DNA from: JBEKCP01 sp050014815
GTDB taxonomy: Bacteria > Planctomycetota > Planctomycetia > Pirellulales > Thermoguttaceae
Assembly (NCBI GenBank): GCA_050014815.1
Contig: JBEKCP010000379.1
Coordinates: 1-6,194 of the forward strand
Length of the DNA stretch: 6,194 nt
Direction of reading: 5' to 3'
In this document: one piece after another, positions 1 through 6,138 of the stretch
How positions within the stretch are numbered: position 1 is the stretch's first letter
Layout of the letters: each line of letters starts with the position of its first letter
Program-made: the position numbers and the translations under genes
The notes under the pieces: model-generated
Databases searched by the model: none
What the model was told of the DNA's origin: nothing
The model's input: only the letters and a program-made list of their open reading frames with translations

Positions 1-71
1 GCAGCCCCGCCTTCCAGAGCGGACGCATTTACCTCCGCGGCAAGAAGAACCTGTTCTGCATAGCAAAATGA
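1..71 (+). CDS. C-terminal end of a probable PQQ-like beta-propeller protein (partial)
   Basis: Only the last 22 codons are present, read from base 3 to a TGA at 69-71; the 5' part lies outside the window. The tail reads SPAFQSGRIYLRGKKNLFCI followed by AK. A 'sPaf.dGriYlRg...LyCi' ending is typical of the last blade of PQQ-like (pyrrolo-quinoline-quinone repeat) beta-propeller proteins, which are abundant and often exported in Planctomycetota. The other two frames give no comparable pattern. The gene converges on etfA, and a strong intrinsic terminator follows its stop by 23 bp, which supports a genuine gene end here. With so few residues the family call is tentative and the function of the full protein cannot be stated. 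Confidence 0.6.
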   Translation, partial: SPAFQSGRIYLRGKKNLFCIAK

Positions 72-94
72 TCGAACGGAGGCTTGGGTCTAAT

Positions 95-120
95 CCCCGC
101 GACGCAGTCGCGGGGCTTTT
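95..120 (+). terminator. Intrinsic terminator after the plus-strand gene
   Basis: A perfect 9-bp GC-rich stem (CCCCGCGAC at 95-103 pairing with GTCGCGGGG at 107-115) closes a 3-base loop and is followed by CTTTT (116-120). It lies 23 bp after the TGA of the plus-strand gene and has the U-tract on the plus strand only, so it should end that transcript. Read from the minus strand the stem is followed by ATTAGACCC, with no U-run, so it is at best a weak 3' boundary for etfA. Confidence 0.8.
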
Positions 121-164
121 CCCAATCCCCAATCCCCAATCCCCAATCCCCAATCCCCAATCCC
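121..164. repeat. Tandem 7-bp repeat (CCCCAAT/ATTGGGG), G-quadruplex-capable
   Basis: Six AAT trinucleotides occur exactly every 7 bases (124, 131, 138, 145, 152, 159), separated by runs of four C; the first unit has only three C. On the minus strand this is a run of ATTGGGG units, meaning G4 tracts separated by 3-base ATT loops, which is an almost ideal intramolecular G-quadruplex pattern. It begins 6 bases past the etfA stop in the direction of etfA transcription, so the etfA 3' untranslated RNA would carry it. The opposite strand is in the terminator-proximal region of the converging gene. Short heptad repeats of this kind recur between genes in some planctomycete genomes, from recognition rather than a search. 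Confidence 0.85.
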
Positions 165-170
165 TCGCCC

Positions 171-1199
171 CTAGCCCCTCTCCTTCAACGCCCGGATCAT
201 CATCGGCAGGATCTCCTTATAGTCGCCGACGATGCCGTAATGGGCGACGGAGAAGATCGGGGCGTCGCGGTCCTTGTTGACGGCCACGATCTTGGCCGAC
301 TCCTCCATCCCGGCGCGGTGCTGAATCGCCCCGCTGATGCCCACGGCGATGTAGAGGGCCGGGCGGACGGTGGTGCCGGTCTGCCCGACCTGGTGCTCCT
401 TGCCGATCAGCCCGCCATCGACCGCGGCGCGGCTGGCGCCGACGGCGCCGCCGATCGCGCCGGCGAGGTCGTAGATGAGCTTGAAGTTCTCCTTGCTGCC
501 GATGCCGCCGCCGCCGGCCACGATGACGCGGGCCCCCTTGAGGTTCACCTTCCGCGGCTCGACGTGCCGCTTGATGAGCCGCAGGGCCAGCGCCGCCGGG
601 TCGATCTCGACCGGCTCGCGGACGACCTGGCCCCGGCGGGTCGGATCGGGCTCGCCCAGCGCCATCACGCCCTCGCGGACGGTGGCCATCTGCGGCCACT
701 GGTCGTAGTTGACGATCGTGGCGATGATGTTCCCGCCGAACGCCGGCCGGATCTGCAACAGCAGGTTCTTGTGCAGCGTCTTGGTCTTCGGGTCTTCCAC
801 GTCGCTGATGTCCAGGTCGGTGCAGTCGGCGGTCATGCCGGCCCGCAGCGACGAGGCCACCCGCGGCGCCAGGTCTCGCCCCAGCGGCGTCGCCCCGTAA
901 AGAACGATCTGCGGCCGGTGCTTCTGGATGAGCGAGGTCAGCACGGCGGCGTACGGGCCGGTCTGATAGTGGCCCAACCGCGGGTCGTCGGTCAGATAGA
1001 CCCGGTCGGCCCCCTGGGCGATCAGCCGTTGCGGCAGCCCCTCGACCCCCGAGCCGGGCAGCACCGCGCCCGCCTTGACGCCGAGCCGGTCGGCCAGTTC
1101 CCGGGCTTTGCCGCAGAGTTCCAGCGAGACGTCGTTGAGCGACCCCTCTTCCTGTTCGGCGAAGACCCAGACCTCGCCCTGACGATTCGGTTCGATCAT
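171..1199 (-). CDS. etfA: Electron transfer flavoprotein subunit alpha
   Basis: EtfA carries the FAD of the EtfAB heterodimer and passes electrons between cytoplasmic flavin dehydrogenases and an acceptor (quinone via ETF-QO, or ferredoxin/NADH partners in bifurcating types). The 342-residue length is normal for the family. The N-terminal alpha/beta domain spans about 1-200. The C-terminal FAD domain holds VIVAGGGGIGSKENF (225-239), GASRAAVDGG (254-263), HQVGQTG (269-275), YIAVGISGAIQH (283-294), VNKD (307-310) and AHYGIVGD (319-326), which are the expected FAD contacts. RPAFGGNI (151-158) and PQMATVREGVM (169-179) resemble the Etf group of anaerobes such as CarE and Megasphaera, but membership in a bifurcating class needs a tree. 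The ATG at 1199 is preceded by CGGAAG, a modest ribosome site close to the start. It is 58 bp downstream of etfB, in the usual etfB-etfA order, and ends at a TAG (173-171) beside the heptad repeat. Confidence 0.96.
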   Translation of the reverse strand: MIEPNRQGEVWVFAEQEEGSLNDVSLELCGKARELADRLGVKAGAVLPGSGVEGLPQRLIAQGADRVYLTDDPRLGHYQTGPYAAVLTSLIQKHRPQIVLYGATPLGRDLAPRVASSLRAGMTADCTDLDISDVEDPKTKTLHKNLLLQIRPAFGGNIIATIVNYDQWPQMATVREGVMALGEPDPTRRGQVVREPVEIDPAALALRLIKRHVEPRKVNLKGARVIVAGGGGIGSKENFKLIYDLAGAIGGAVGASRAAVDGGLIGKEHQVGQTGTTVRPALYIAVGISGAIQHRAGMEESAKIVAVNKDRDAPIFSVAHYGIVGDYKEILPMMIRALKERG

Positions 1200-1218
1200 G
1201 TTGCTTCCGTTTGAAAGT

Positions 1219-1253
1219 CCCCTCTCCCTCCGGGAGAGGGTTAGGGTGAGGGG
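1219..1253. repeat. Intergenic palindromic repeat between etfB and etfA
   Basis: A perfect 9-bp stem (CCCTCTCCC at 1220-1228 with GGGAGAGGG at 1232-1240, loop TCC) is followed by TTAGGGTGAGGGG. The outer CCCCTC (1219-1224) can alternatively pair with GAGGGG (1248-1253), so two mutually exclusive folds exist. The 'ctctccc-gggagaggg-t.agggtgaggg' pattern is one I recognise as a repeat scattered between genes in many unrelated GC-rich bacteria; this is from memory, not a search. It fills most of the 58-bp gap, starting 4 bases after the etfB stop and ending 19 bases before the etfA ATG. There is no U-tract on either strand, so it is unlikely to be a classic terminator. It may act as an mRNA stability or attenuation element within the operon. 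Confidence 0.7.
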
Positions 1254-1257
1254 ATTG

Positions 1258-2172
1258 TCAGCCCAGCGTCCTATCCACGACCAACTCGTGGATCAACTGC
1301 CGGACGCCGGTTTCGTTGGCGGGCACTTCGGTGTAGCCCGACTTGGTCAATACGATGGCCTGCACGCGGAAGACCTTGGTGGGCGAGCCCGCCAGTCCGC
1401 AGCGGCCCAGGTCGGCGTGGATGTTGTCGAGGTCCCACTGTTCCAGGAGCAAGCCCTGCTCCTTGAGGGCTGCCAGGCGGCGCTCGGTCTCGGCGGCCAG
1501 CTCGGGCTCGGAGGCGGCGGGCATGGCGCCCTTCACCTCGGAGGCGATTTCGGCGGGGACCCGGGCCCGCTTCAGCCGCATGACCCGCCGGGCCGCCGGC
1601 GGACGCGGCTCGTTGGCCGACTGGATCACCGTGACCAGCACGGGCAGCCGGACCTGGACGATCTCCCAACCATGGCCCATGTTCCGCCGGATCTGGACCT
1701 CGCCGAGGTTCAGGCCGACTATCTCTTCCAGGTACGTCACCTGCGGAATGCCCAGCTTTTCGGCGCACTGCGGGCCGACCTGTGCCGTATCGCCGTCGAT
1801 CGCCTGCCGGCCGCAGAAGACGAAATCGTACCGCCCGATCGTCCGAATCGCCTGGCTGAGAATATAACTGGTGGCCAGGGTATCGCTGGCGGCCGCCCGG
1901 CGATCGGTCAAGAGGATGGCCCGGTCAGCCCCTCGAAAGAGGCAGTCCCGAAGCACGTCGGCCGCCTTGGGCGGCCCCATGCTGAGCACCGTGACCGTCC
2001 CGCCGTACTGGTCTCGCACCTCCAGGGCGGTCTCCAGGGCGTGAAGATCCTCGGGATTGAAGATGGTCGGCAGTGCCGCCCGGTTGACCGTCCCGTCTTC
2101 CTTCATGGCCTCGGCCGTTACGTTGGCCGTGTCGGGGACCTGTTTGACACACACAATACTGTCGTAAGGCAC
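1258..2172 (-). CDS. etfB: Electron transfer flavoprotein subunit beta
   Basis: EtfB binds AMP in classical Etfs, or a second FAD in bifurcating Etfs, and forms the docking surface for dehydrogenases; it acts in the cytoplasm with EtfA. I chose the GTG at 2172, giving 304 residues starting PYDSIVCVKQVPDT, because family members begin just before VCVKQVPDT and GGGAG sits 9 bases upstream. An ATG at 2289 would add 39 residues that look like untranslated leader. Visible motifs are CVKQVPDT (8-15), NPEDLHALETAL (39-50), SMGPPKA (64-70), CGRQAIDGDTAQVGP (120-134), the recognition-loop region beginning NEPRPPAARRVM (187-198), and CGLAGSPTKV (258-267). The DGDTAQVGP and GSPT segments match the anaerobe Etf group that includes CarD. 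The protein is longer than the common 250-270 residues because of a helical, charged segment at about 206-250. Its recognition loop differs from the human NEPRYATLPNIM pattern. Confidence 0.95.
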   Translation of the reverse strand: MPYDSIVCVKQVPDTANVTAEAMKEDGTVNRAALPTIFNPEDLHALETALEVRDQYGGTVTVLSMGPPKAADVLRDCLFRGADRAILLTDRRAAASDTLATSYILSQAIRTIGRYDFVFCGRQAIDGDTAQVGPQCAEKLGIPQVTYLEEIVGLNLGEVQIRRNMGHGWEIVQVRLPVLVTVIQSANEPRPPAARRVMRLKRARVPAEIASEVKGAMPAASEPELAAETERRLAALKEQGLLLEQWDLDNIHADLGRCGLAGSPTKVFRVQAIVLTKSGYTEVPANETGVRQLIHELVVDRTLG

Positions 2173-2181
2173 AGGCAATAA

Positions 2182-2186
2182 CTCCC
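2182..2186 (-). promoter_or_regulatory. Ribosome binding site deciding the etfB GTG start
   Basis: GGGAG on the minus strand lies 9 bases before the GTG at 2172. The in-frame TTG at 2178-2176 would be only 3 bases away, and the ATG at 2289 has no comparable site. This favours the 304-residue form. Confidence 0.7.
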
Positions 2187-2193
2187 GAGAACG

Positions 2194-2217
2194 CAAGGCA
2201 GGAAAGCCTTGAAGGCT
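2194..2217 (-). promoter_or_regulatory. Leader stem-loop / palindrome upstream of etfB
   Basis: Three copies of the same six-base element overlap. CAAGGC (2194-2199) and GCCTTG (2206-2211) form a 6-bp stem with a 6-base loop. The same GCCTT also makes the perfect palindrome AGCCTT-G-AAGGCT at 2205-2217. In etfB RNA the first pairing is a leader hairpin 7 bases from the ribosome site. The palindrome overlaps the candidate -10 region, so it could be an operator instead. No RNA family is recognised. Confidence 0.35.
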
Positions 2218-2241
2218 AACAGAGCCGGCGACCCAAGTCAA
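2213..2241 (-). promoter_or_regulatory. Candidate sigma70-type promoter for etfBA
   Basis: On the minus strand TTGACT (2241-2236) matches five of six bases of the -35 consensus. It is followed by a 17-base spacer and TAGCCT (2218-2213), a weak -10 with three of six matches. Transcription would begin near 2206, leaving a leader of about 34 bases before the etfB GTG. Its position in the 149-bp gap (2173-2321) suggests that etfBA can be transcribed independently of ppk1 and the FAD gene. Confidence 0.35.
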
Positions 2242-2321
2242 GGTCGTACGGGGATCGATGTGCCCCGGCGTTAACGTCCAGCGCATCAAGACAAGCGAGG
2301 TGAACCGCCATGCCGCCTACC

Positions 2322-3986
2322 TCACCCCGCGCCGCGGATCGTCCGGTCGGCTTCCCTGGCGGCGCGGACGGCCGACATCACGGCGCTCTCGAAGGCGGGC
2401 ACGCCCTCCACGTCGTGGTTCGCAAAGAACAAGCGGCCCACCGGCCGGGCTGCACTGCGCCGGGCCTTGCTGAAGACGAACCCTTTGTCCGCAGCCAGAA
2501 CCGCATGCCCCCAGCGGTACAGATCGAAGCCCGTCACCGTCGATCGCACCCCGGGCAGCACCCGATCGAGATCGGCGAGGATCCACTCTTCGTAACAATC
2601 GGCCGACAGCGTCAAGAGCCTCTGACGCTGGCCGGGCATCACCAGCGGCGCGTACACGGTCAGCACATTGGGCCGCGCCATGGGCGCGTGGTGCGGCTCG
2701 CTCAGCCCCGGCCAATCGGCCACGACGAAATCCGTGATGAACGAGTCGCCATGCACCAGGCCGTTCCACATCGGAGGGCCGGGAGTCTTGCTCACGTGGA
2801 CATTCGCCACAATGTAAGGCGCGTACTGAAACGCCTTCACCCCCTCCCGGGCGGCGGCCGGAAGATCGGGCAGCAGGTAAGGCGCCACGTATCGCGGCGC
2901 CGCATAGATCGCGGTCCTGGCCCGTGCGGTCCTGGCATTCTCTCCGTCCAGGTAGGTCACGTGGACCTCGTCCCCGGCATTCTTCGCCTGGAGGACGAAC
3001 GCGCTGGTCCTGATGCGCTCCGGGCCGATCCGGTCCGCAAGGAGCCTGGACAAGTAGCCGTTGCCGCCCGGCTGCGTCAAGACGTTCGTGCCCTGCCTGG
3101 CAGATTCCTCCTGCGCCTGGTCGGCCGTCCGGAAGTCGAATTCATACAGGAGAAAACTGATTGCCGCCCACGCCGAGATCCTGTCGTGCGTCGAGCCCAT
3201 CGACGAGCGTACGAACGAATCGAAGAACTCGGACGCCTTCACGTCCCATCCCTCGCGGAGGACGTATTCCTTGAGCGTGAGCGTATCGAGGTTGCGGGCC
3301 TTGGCGTCGGTGGTCGATTCGTCGGTCGATTTGCCGAAGGCCGGCTTGCCGTCGGCTCCGACGTAGCGATACCAGTACTGAAGGTTGTCTCTGAACGCCC
3401 CAAGATCGCCGCGGACCTTCTTCGAGAGCGGCAGGTCGTCGATGCCCGAATCCCAGGCGTCGTCGTACCAGGCACCGTCGATGTAGTCCTTCGACTCGGT
3501 GGACGAGGGGAGGTACCGGTCGGCGACGACGGGTTTCCGATCCGCGCCGGGGGCCGCCATCATCCCGAGGTCGCTGTAGAGATCGACGAGGGTGCGGTTG
3601 TCGGGGTAGGCGGTGTACGCGCTGGCGATGCTGTAGATTTGTCGTCCGCTCCGCTCGTCGCGGCAATAGCCGCCGACCGAATCGTTCTTTTCCAACAGCA
3701 GGATGTTGCGGTGCTTGAGCTTGGACAACTGCCAGGCGGCCACCAGGCCGCTGATGCCGCCGCCGATAATGATCGAGTCGTAGAGTTCGCCGGAGGCTCC
3801 CGGGACGCGCCAGTTCTTTTCGCCCTGGGCCAGGGCGTGGCAGATGTCATACGCGTCGCCCCGCTCTCTCGCCGGCGGTTTGCCGGTGCCATCGGCCCCG
3901 CAGGCGATGCCGTGGAGCAACGGCCCTGCCGAAAGACCCGCGGCGCCGACGAGCATCCCGTTGAGAAAATCGCGGCGTGTGATCAC
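2322..3986 (-). CDS. Tat-exported FAD-dependent oxidoreductase, amine-oxidase / spermidine-dehydrogenase-like
   Basis: This 554-residue flavoenzyme probably oxidises an amine or similar substrate outside the cytoplasm; the substrate is not known. It starts with a twin-arginine signal, TRRDFLNG (3-10), then a hydrophobic stretch to about residue 27. The nucleotide-binding fold follows: IIIGGGISGL (72-81, GxGxxG at 75-80), an acidic strand end LLLEK (96-100) and VGGYCRDE (105-112). Near the C-terminus, GRLFFANHDVEGVPAFES (517-534) is the second FAD motif of the amine-oxidase clan. The RRDFLNG start, 'HALAQG' before the Rossmann fold and overall length recall spermidine dehydrogenase, but similarity is patchy. 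I chose GTG at 3986 rather than the one at 3995 because AAGGAG lies 8 bases before it, while the earlier GTG overlaps that site. It begins 5 bases after the ppk1 stop. A lipoprotein cleavage site at GIAC (26-29) is possible but poor. Confidence 0.8.
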   Translation of the reverse strand: MITRRDFLNGMLVGAAGLSAGPLLHGIACGADGTGKPPARERGDAYDICHALAQGEKNWRVPGASGELYDSIIIGGGISGLVAAWQLSKLKHRNILLLEKNDSVGGYCRDERSGRQIYSIASAYTAYPDNRTLVDLYSDLGMMAAPGADRKPVVADRYLPSSTESKDYIDGAWYDDAWDSGIDDLPLSKKVRGDLGAFRDNLQYWYRYVGADGKPAFGKSTDESTTDAKARNLDTLTLKEYVLREGWDVKASEFFDSFVRSSMGSTHDRISAWAAISFLLYEFDFRTADQAQEESARQGTNVLTQPGGNGYLSRLLADRIGPERIRTSAFVLQAKNAGDEVHVTYLDGENARTARARTAIYAAPRYVAPYLLPDLPAAAREGVKAFQYAPYIVANVHVSKTPGPPMWNGLVHGDSFITDFVVADWPGLSEPHHAPMARPNVLTVYAPLVMPGQRQRLLTLSADCYEEWILADLDRVLPGVRSTVTGFDLYRWGHAVLAADKGFVFSKARRSAARPVGRLFFANHDVEGVPAFESAVMSAVRAAREADRTIRGAG

Positions 3987-3991
3987 CGGTC

Positions 3992-6094
3992 TCACTCCTT
4001 GGGCGGCGTGAGGGGGCGGAAGCGGAGCGTGGCCTGCTGGGCGCGGTGTACGGCATCGACCGCTTCTTTGTAGAATTTCGCCTGGGCGCGGACCCGCGGC
4101 CCCTCGCGGGGCACCGGCTCGTAGCTGCCGTCGGACGCCAGCCGCCGCGACTTCACGTTGTCGGCGAAGCAGGTGTTCAGGATGTCGATCAACCGCCGCT
4201 TCATGTTCGGCTCCCCGATCGGGAAGAGCAGCTCCAGCCGCCGCGTCAGGTTCCGGTGCATCCAGTCGGCGCTGGAGAGGTAGACCTCCTCGTGGCCGCC
4301 GTTGCGGAAGTAGAAGACGCGGGCGTGCTCCAGGTAGCGGTCGATGATCGAGCGGACCTCGATGTTCTCGGACACTCCCTCGACGCCGGGCCGCAGGACG
4401 CAGATGCCGCGGACGTTCAACAGGACCTTCACCCCGGCGCGGCTCGCGCGGTAGAGCGCCCGGCAGATCTCGACGTCCTGGAGCGAATTCACTTTGGCCA
4501 TGATCAGCCCCGGCCGGTCCGGCGTCGAGACCTGCGCCTCGCGGTCGATGAGCTCGATGAAGCGGGTCCGCAGCCCGGTCGGCGCGATGGCCAGCTTCGA
4601 GAACCCGGCGGCCTCGGAGAAGCCGGTCAAGACGTTGAAGAAGGTCGCCACGTCGGTCGCCAGGTCGCGGTCGGTGGTCATCAGGCCCAGGTCGGAGTAG
4701 AGCCGCGCCGTCCGGTCGTTGTAATTGCCGGTGGCCAGGTGTACGTAGCGCTGGATCCGCTGGGACTGCCGCCGGACGACCAGCAGCGCCTTGGCGTGGG
4801 TCTTGTAGCCGGCGATGCCGTAGATCACGTGGCAGCCCAGGTCCTCCAGCCGCCGGGCCCAGCGGATATTCCGTGCCTCGTCGAATCGGGCCGTCAGCTC
4901 CACGAGGACGGTCACTTCCTTCCCGTTCTGGGCCGCCCGCCCCAGCGCCCGGACGATCGGCGAGTCGCCGCTGGTGCGGTAAAGCGTCTGCTTGATAGCC
5001 AGCACGTTGGGGTCGTCGGCGGCCAGCTCGAGGAGCCGCACGACCGGATCGAAGCTTTCATAGGGATGGAACAGGAGCACATCGTGGTCGACCAGGGCGT
5101 CCCAGAGGTCATCGGAGCCCAACAGGTTGCGGGGCGGCTGCGGCGGCCAATCGGCATTTTTGAGGCGATCCATTCCCGGCCAGTTGGCCAGGTCCATCAG
5201 GGCGGCGCCGCAGAGCGGGCCGTCGGTCTCGTAGGTCTCCTCGGGCCCGAGCCGGAGGCACTCCTGGAGCCACGCGTGGATGCGAGGGTCCGGGCCCGGG
5301 GAGATTTGCAGCCGGACGGGCGGCCGCCGCTGGCGGGTCAGGACCGCCCGCTCCACCGCTTCGATCACATCGCCCGCGTCGTCGCGATCAAGGGCGACGT
5401 CGGCGTCGCGGGTGATGCGAAACACCGCCGTGGCCAGGACCTCCGCGCCGGGAAGAATGGCCGCGGCGCTGGCAGCCACTACGTCCTCCAACCGGGCCAG
5501 GCAGGCGCCGGCCGGCGACGGCAGCGGAATCCATCGGGCCAGCGAGGTGGGGACCGGCGTGACGACGATCCGCTCGGTCGCCTTGCCCGAGCTGACCACC
5601 GCTGCCACGTACCACTGCAAGCCCGGCAGCCGGGGCGCCGGATCGATCTCCTCGACCGCCAGCGGCGTGAGCACCGGCAGGATCTCCTTGGTGAAGTGGG
5701 CTTGGAGGAACTGGCGGTGCTCGGCCGTCCACTGCCGGGGCTCGAGGACCGACAGCCCTTCCTCGGCCAGCCGCCGCAGCGCCTCGCGGACCCCCTCGGC
5801 CTGCCTCTGGACCATGCGGCGGACCCGCTGGCTGATGGCCGTCAATTGGTCGGCGGGCGACATGCCGGAGGGGTCGCGGCGGCGAACGCCGGCGGCCCGG
5901 GCTCGCAAGAGCCCCGCCACCCGCACCATGAAAAACTCGTCCAGGTTCGAGCTGACGATGGCCAGGAACTTCACCCGCTCCAAGAGCGGCACCTCGTCGG
6001 AGAGCGCCTCCGAGAGCACCCGGTCGTTGAACTCCAGCCAGCTCAACTCGCGGTTGAGGTAAAGCTCCGGCGATTTCAGGCGGTCCTTGGACAT
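3992..6094 (-). CDS. ppk1: Polyphosphate kinase 1
   Basis: PPK1 reversibly transfers the gamma phosphate of ATP onto inorganic polyphosphate, usually at the inner membrane. The 700-residue length is standard. Domain order is intact: an N-terminal domain with LNRELSWLEFNDRVL (13-27) and FLAIVSSNLDEFFMVRV (43-59, Asn50 in the nucleotide site), a head domain to about 310, then two phospholipase-D-like C-terminal domains. The phosphorylated catalytic His is His433 in GYKTHAKALLVV (429-440). The second conserved His is His590 in YLEHARVFYFRN (587-598). Arg373 (QTLYRTSGDSPIVRAL) and Arg403 (ELTARFDEARN) are the phosphate-binding arginines. These sit two residues from the E. coli positions (435, 592, 375, 405). 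HLATGNYND is at 452-460. ATG at 6094 gives the expected N-terminus; no strong ribosome site precedes it. It is the first gene of a pair with the FAD oxidoreductase. Confidence 0.98.
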   Translation of the reverse strand: MSKDRLKSPELYLNRELSWLEFNDRVLSEALSDEVPLLERVKFLAIVSSNLDEFFMVRVAGLLRARAAGVRRRDPSGMSPADQLTAISQRVRRMVQRQAEGVREALRRLAEEGLSVLEPRQWTAEHRQFLQAHFTKEILPVLTPLAVEEIDPAPRLPGLQWYVAAVVSSGKATERIVVTPVPTSLARWIPLPSPAGACLARLEDVVAASAAAILPGAEVLATAVFRITRDADVALDRDDAGDVIEAVERAVLTRQRRPPVRLQISPGPDPRIHAWLQECLRLGPEETYETDGPLCGAALMDLANWPGMDRLKNADWPPQPPRNLLGSDDLWDALVDHDVLLFHPYESFDPVVRLLELAADDPNVLAIKQTLYRTSGDSPIVRALGRAAQNGKEVTVLVELTARFDEARNIRWARRLEDLGCHVIYGIAGYKTHAKALLVVRRQSQRIQRYVHLATGNYNDRTARLYSDLGLMTTDRDLATDVATFFNVLTGFSEAAGFSKLAIAPTGLRTRFIELIDREAQVSTPDRPGLIMAKVNSLQDVEICRALYRASRAGVKVLLNVRGICVLRPGVEGVSENIEVRSIIDRYLEHARVFYFRNGGHEEVYLSSADWMHRNLTRRLELLFPIGEPNMKRRLIDILNTCFADNVKSRRLASDGSYEPVPREGPRVRAQAKFYKEAVDAVHRAQQATLRFRPLTPPKE
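3995..4000 (-). promoter_or_regulatory. Ribosome binding site of the FAD gene inside the ppk1 3' end
   Basis: AAGGAG, a full-strength Shine-Dalgarno sequence, encodes the last two residues (Lys-Glu) of PPK1 and lies 8 bases before the GTG at 3986. It decides the start of the FAD oxidoreductase and predicts translational coupling with ppk1. Confidence 0.8.
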
Positions 6095-6138
6095 GGTCTA
6101 TTACTTCATCGCTGGGTCGTGGGAAACTGTTGTTTAGC

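Noticed and set aside
121..164. CRISPR array or origin iterons
   Set aside because: The unit is 7 bp with no spacers, no cas genes and no replication gene nearby.
84..1214. A 376-codon plus-strand frame antisense to etfA, starting inside the terminator and repeat
   Set aside because: Its N-terminus is translated from the CCCCAAT array and the rest is the mirror of etfA; no domain is visible.
1198..2181. A 327-codon plus-strand frame antisense to etfB
   Set aside because: It mirrors etfB and begins in the intergenic palindrome; no family resemblance.
2249..2267. CGGGG/CCCCG hairpin in the gap after the FAD gene, as a terminator
   Set aside because: The stem is only 5 bp with a 9-base loop and there is no U-tract on the minus strand.
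2173..2289. A 39-residue N-terminal extension of EtfB from an upstream ATG
   Set aside because: Family members start just before VCVKQVPDT, a well-spaced ribosome site serves the GTG at 2172, and the extension contains the candidate promoter.
2310..4073. A 587-codon open frame on the plus strand, antisense to the FAD oxidoreductase
   Set aside because: Composition is rich in Arg, Gly and Pro with no recognisable domain, while the minus strand has clear FAD motifs. High GC at third codon positions leaves antisense frames open.
5902..5917. GGGCTC-GCAA-GAGCCC hairpin inside ppk1
   Set aside because: It lies in well-conserved coding sequence and is short enough to arise by chance at this GC content.
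6095..6138. Promoter for ppk1 (TTTCCC, 17 bases, TAATAG on the minus strand)
   Set aside because: The -35 match is poor and the -10 would end 3 bases before the ATG, requiring a leaderless start; not supported well enough to list.
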